Source: Selaginella moellendorffii
Taxonomy: Eukaryota; Streptophyta; Lycopodiopsida; Selaginellales; Selaginellaceae
Reading direction: 5' to 3'
DNA length: 64,000 nucleotides
Assembly: GCF_000143415.4 (NCBI RefSeq)
Contig: NW_003314309.1
Span: 737,459-801,458, forward strand
Below are positions 59,370 to 64,000 of this stretch, piece after piece (within the stretch, counting starts at the first letter, position 1; each line of letters starts with the position of its first letter). The notes below the pieces were generated by a model, which did not search any database, was not told the origin of the DNA, and saw only the letters and a list, made by a program, of their open reading frames with translations. The position numbers and the translations under genes are program-made.

Positions 59370-62300
59370 GATCTAGATCTTGCGCTCCACGGCGGCGGAG
59401 CTGAGCACGGGGGAATTCCACAAAGATCGATTGGAGACTGCCGCATTCCAGTGGTGGAGAATCCCTCGCTGCCCCCCCGAATATATTTTAGGGTTCTTGG
59501 CGCGCGAGGATTTTGGTGTCGAGAGGGGAGAAATGGAAGGAACCGCACGGAGCACGTCATGACGTGTGTCCTGAACGTCACACCCGTCAAATTTTAAGAG
59601 CATATTTTAGAATATTTTTTAATTAAAGCAACGAAAACAGCTTAAAGTCCATGACCTCGTCACACGAATCCCCTCCTCTGTTCTGGGAAAGGAACTCCCA
59701 ATAAAATTCGCGAGCAAGTCCATGGATTAGATTTGTCTATTTCATTCATTCAATCTGTTCCCACTAAGGAGTTCTTGATGGATTGAGCCCCAATCTCGTG
59801 GTCTGATCAAAGCTTTTTGCCAGCAGGTAGATTACTTGAACGAACAGCTCTAGATTACAACTTGAGGAGCAAACTAGTCGAAAAATGTCAACAATTTCAA
59901 ACCAAAAGTATATAACACATTGTTCCAGTAGAGAGTTGTGCCAACCATTTATATGCATTCCCCCTCTTTTTTGAATGAAATATCACCTTTATACTAAAGT
60001 TACTATTTTGTAAATCCCATGTTACCACTTTGATTTTTAGGTTATTCCATTGTGGCTTTCTTTTTGCAACTTTTGTCTAAATCTCTGTCGAGCTTTGTGA
60101 ACTCTTCTAAGATGAGTAGTGCCATATCCCCATTGCAGATGAGAGTGTTTAGTGAATTGATTTTGTCAACAAATTAGCAATAGCCCAACTAACTTTCCAG
60201 CCTCTGAATGAAGTAAGTATTATTGATAAAATTTTGTCATAATCTTCTCAATCAAACACAAAAGACTTATTTATTTCAATAATCCTATTATAACTCCTTT
60301 GGTATTACAAATCCAATTCTCCCATAGTGTTTGAATGTAAATTGTTGGTAGAATATAAGCTTTTATTTAATATATTTTTGTGCAAACTAATAAAGGAGGA
60401 GGAAAGAAAAATTAACTTAAAATATTTTAATTAGTTTACCATAAAATATAAGTGCTATCTACAAGTATAAAATAAAATTTAAATCAATCACTTATGCTTT
60501 TTAATTTAAAAAAAGCTAATAAACATACTATATTTCTCATACTTAAAGTTTTTATTTCAGATGAAATAATTATTTTTAATTTTTTAATTATAGTAAGAGT
60601 TATTCAGTTTGTCTTCTATATACTAAATAGAACACTAGATTTTTAGAGATGACTATTATTTGTGAAGAGTAGAATATCATCTCTAAGTTTTTATACTAGC
60701 ATAAATTTTCACCAAACTATCTTTTACTCTACTTTATATATGCAAGCCTTTTGTTGTCAGTTATATATTTTTTTTTCTGTGAATATTATCAAACTAGAAA
60801 ATGGGCAATTGCTTGATGAGAAAGCCCTAACCACAAATCATAGTTAAAATGAAATACAAGACAAATGGGAGTTACAATAATAAAATTCATTTCCACTCTA
60901 AATTCACTCCATTAATTCACAACATAAACATTTTATAGCCACTCTATTAATCCACTTGATATCACTTCACTTTAACATCCACTTTAGCAACCACTATATA
61001 CATTACTCCACTTCTTGTACTTTAGTTTGATGACCATAGGATAGGCATCAATTATTAAAACTACAAAACACTAACCATATCTGCCACATCACTATTGCCA
61101 TTTAACATGTCAAGCTTTTAGTATTTAGTTAGGGTTTACAATTGGTGAGACTCCAGAAAAAAGACTATTACAAGATAAGAGTGTACATAGCCACACATGA
61201 GAATGAAAATGTGCTAAGAGATAAAAGATAGGCAATTTCACCATTAAAATTGGTGTGGATTGAAGTAAATTTTATTGCAACATAAGAACATCATAATACA
61301 AAGTCTTAGCTATAGAAGAATAATTGTTATGTTAACTTATATCTAACTAAGAGAGTTATCCCAAGGTGTCTCAAATTGATAATATAAAAAACCCATTGCA
61401 TTATGGTGCATTGATACTAATAGTAATTGATGTGGATTGAAGAAGATGGAAATAATTTCCAGAAAATTTTATTATAATGTGAGAATATTATAATGTAGAG
61501 TCCTATATATACTTTTAGGGAGTTGTAGAAAGTAGGATTTTGGGTTGGCTATAGAAAAATAACTGTTAAATTAACTCATATTTACCTAAGAGATTGATTC
61601 CATGGTGTCTCAAATTGATAATATCGAAAACCCCATGGCATTATGGTGTATTAATACTAATAGTAAGTGTTTATGTCTTTCTAATTATTGTTTAACAACT
61701 TAGTTTTGTGTAAGATTTTGCATTTGAATTTCTTGAGAGGTCATCTAACCTAGTATTACTTAAACCCAAGGATGTTTAACCTCAATTATCCTAAAACCCT
61801 TAATCAATTGCACTTTTGCTCATAGACCATTTCCTTCTATATTAAAACCTTTACAAATCCTTTCTCGAATCATTTCTTTTGGTTGCTTACATTTTGATTT
61901 TGGATGGCTTAATAGCCTTGGGGTCTATATTTACATGAAATTATTAACAAAAGTATATATATAAACTTACTCTTTTTATGTATATGATATTACAAGCCCT
62001 TTTAGGAACCCATTATATAATAAGTATGCTTGTGTTAATAAACGAAAAAAGGCTAATAATATATAAGTAATGCTGCTTAATAGTTTTAAAATACAACTAA
62101 ACCAAGCAAATGCATGGCAATTGGGTGGGAAAGTTCAGCAAAATCAAGACTTGATATAATCAATGTATAAAAGGGAAAAAAAAAGTTATATATGGGTCAT
62201 CCATCCATAACTAAGTGTTTTTTGTAATACATTGTAGTATAATTCTCTTTTACTAAAGAATTAAGCACTTTTAGAGGATATGGTACAAAGTCATATGGTA

Positions 62301-64000
62301 TTTCAATACCATATTAACTCATCAATATATGCAATGAGTGGCAAGTGTATAGATTGAACAAGGTTATTTTTATAAGCTTTTTGCAATGACTTGGAAGAGC
62401 ATATAAAGGCCTGAAATATATATATTGTGCAGATCATCACTAAAAAATATATATGTTTTAGTATAAATGTTCTAGCATGAATATTTTAACTGAAGGAATG
62501 CAAGAAGAGGTATATAAACATATATTCAATAGTTTTTAAAATTGAGTTTATGTTGCAGTGCAACGGCACTACTCACCAACAAAGACATTGTAGAAATAAT
62601 ACACAAACTTTATCACAACCCCACTCCACATAACTTTTCAAGGTTTTCATCTTGCATAGAGTGCAATAAGTGTGATTGCCAACTAGTGTTTGTTTCCAGC
62701 CATTGTTGAAACTACAAGATACAACCTACAGAACATATATGCTATTAGAATTTTATACCTTACACCTTATGCCAATTGGCTAAAGAGGTGATCACTTGCT
62801 CTTTTTTATCTTATTATCTTTAGTGCTTAACATATATCACATTTAGAATTTGATAAAAAAAAACTGATGTATCATGCAATCATGACAGAGTTGTCTTAAA
62901 TATATTGTGTTACTATTCTACTTAAAGAGTACTCAAGAGGCAATTAGTCCATTTACCAAAGCCTTGACAAAGCATAGACAAACTTGTTTGTTCTTGCTTG
63001 AAGCTATATAATAATCCAAAAGTTATTGTATTCATAAAAAGCTTGTATATAAATTCATATTTACCACTGAAATCCATTCAAAACTATTTAGAATTATTTT
63101 CATGACCTACCATTCTTTGCCACCTAAGTCCATTGAAAATTATATGTAAAATCACAACCTTATTTACCACTCAATGATTATCATTGTGTTTCATTATGTA
63201 CTAAAGCTTGTAGTCCAACTAGCTTTATACCTCTTGTCAAATTTAATCACCATATTATATGTAGACACCTTGGGCAACTATAGCTCCATGCACACCATAA
63301 AAGAAAATTGGAAGTGCTCTAAAGTGACTTAGTGCTAAGAAGCAAGAGCTTGTGGTGAAATGGTGGAGCTTCTAGAGCTCCTTGGTTATTATTGTGTTAA
63401 TTGAAAAAACTATCCATTTGTACACAAAAATGAAGATTATTGCCATTGCAAGTCATAAGCTATAAGCCAATATGTGATTGTGAATTTGCCCAAAATCCTA
63501 CTGTAGAAAATTATTTAAAATTTTATCAAGAACTACAAGCTACTACATACTCTCCATCTATTCTGTAATATTGGACACATAACATGCTAAAGCCTTTACA
63601 TAAAGTTGTGGCAATGGACTGCAATTCCATGAATAACACCTCATAAACATTACTTTGAATAGTTTGCTCTAGAGTGTCTTGGTAGTATGTGACCAGTTCA
63701 ATCATCTCAAGAATATCCTTGTATGTGCATAAAGTGTCACTTTCCTTTGGATACTTCAGGTTGTCCTACTGATGCTCAACATCACTCCTATTATGCAAGA
63801 AGTCCAACTATGTGGCACATAGAGCTACAGGTCCCTCTCAAAAATCATCCATTAGGCCTCAAGGATATCTTTCTTTGTGAGGCACTCATTGCAAATGAAA
63901 TGTAGTATTATAACTGTATAAGGGCAATTAACGTGGATGCTCGATGCAAATATATAAAACATGAGAATGCCAAGAAAGACTTATGATATAGTTTGATCAA
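59370..64000. other. AT-rich gene-free block to the window end
   Basis: About 4.6 kb, with the DUF1223 promoter in the first few hundred bases. Only ORFs of about 60 codons occur and none resembles a known protein. I see no tRNA or rRNA. A diverged tandem repeat lies at about 61250-61670. The block may consist of decayed transposon sequence, but no diagnostic domain remains. Confidence 0.65.
61250..61670. repeat. Diverged tandem duplication
   Basis: TGTGGATTGAAG, TTTTATT, GGCTATAGAA/AGCTATAGAA, AAGAGA, GGTGTCTCAAATTGATAATAT, the AACCCATTGCATTATGGTG variant and ATACTAATAGTAA occur in the same order at about 61252-61427 and 61434-61667. The second copy carries an insertion of about 50 bp. Confidence 0.75.

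Noticed and set aside
63723-63905. 60-codon ORF near the window end
   Set aside because: Short, no motif, in AT-rich DNA; might be a remnant but cannot be supported.

Overview
The window is nuclear DNA of a land plant. Intact genes include a CYP74 oxylipin enzyme, a plant lipoxygenase, a TIR1/AFB auxin receptor, a SABRE/KINKY POLLEN protein, three PPR proteins and plant-type F-box proteins. Introns are very short (mostly about 50-100 nt, GT-AG) and intergenic gaps are small. Together with the many PPR genes and GC-rich third codon positions, this suggests a lycophyte of the genus Selaginella (probably S. moellendorffii). The species is an inference from gene style, not a database match.

Layout. 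1-9.5 kb: the 3' part of a CYP74 gene, a convergent TATA-binding protein gene with a long Q-rich N-terminus, then the two major ER chaperones, BiP (minus) and GRP94 (plus), head to head across 345 bp. 9.7-24.1 kb: a PPR gene, a TPR-like gene, a 22-exon SABRE-type lipid-transfer gene, a patch of inverted telomere-like repeats, and ribosomal protein L8. 24.1-26.9 kb: AT-rich, gene-free DNA. 26.9-32.5 kb: a DYW-type PPR gene, a small unknown three-exon gene and a TIR1/AFB receptor (all minus). 32.5-37.0 kb: gene-poor DNA with microsatellites. 37.0-43.7 kb: an O-methyltransferase, a PPR gene, an F-box gene, an interlocked inverted-repeat element and a compact CREST/ceramidase-like membrane protein. 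43.8-50.6 kb: a 13-lipoxygenase-type gene, divergent from an EF-hand lysophospholipid acyltransferase, then a Tyr-rich LEA2-like membrane protein. 50.7-59.4 kb: an LCR-type F-box gene with a miR394-like site, a membrane glycosyltransferase, an F-box protein with an FBA-like domain, a RING-H2 ligase and a DUF1223 protein. 59.4-64 kb: AT-rich, gene-free DNA.

Functional links. BiP and GRP94 act together in ER folding and may share one promoter. The lipoxygenase makes fatty-acid hydroperoxides, which CYP74 enzymes consume, although the two genes are 42 kb apart. DYW-type PPR proteins edit organelle RNA. Exon boundaries were placed by hand from GT/AG sites, phase and family conservation; for every multi-exon gene listed the exon lengths sum to a whole number of codons.
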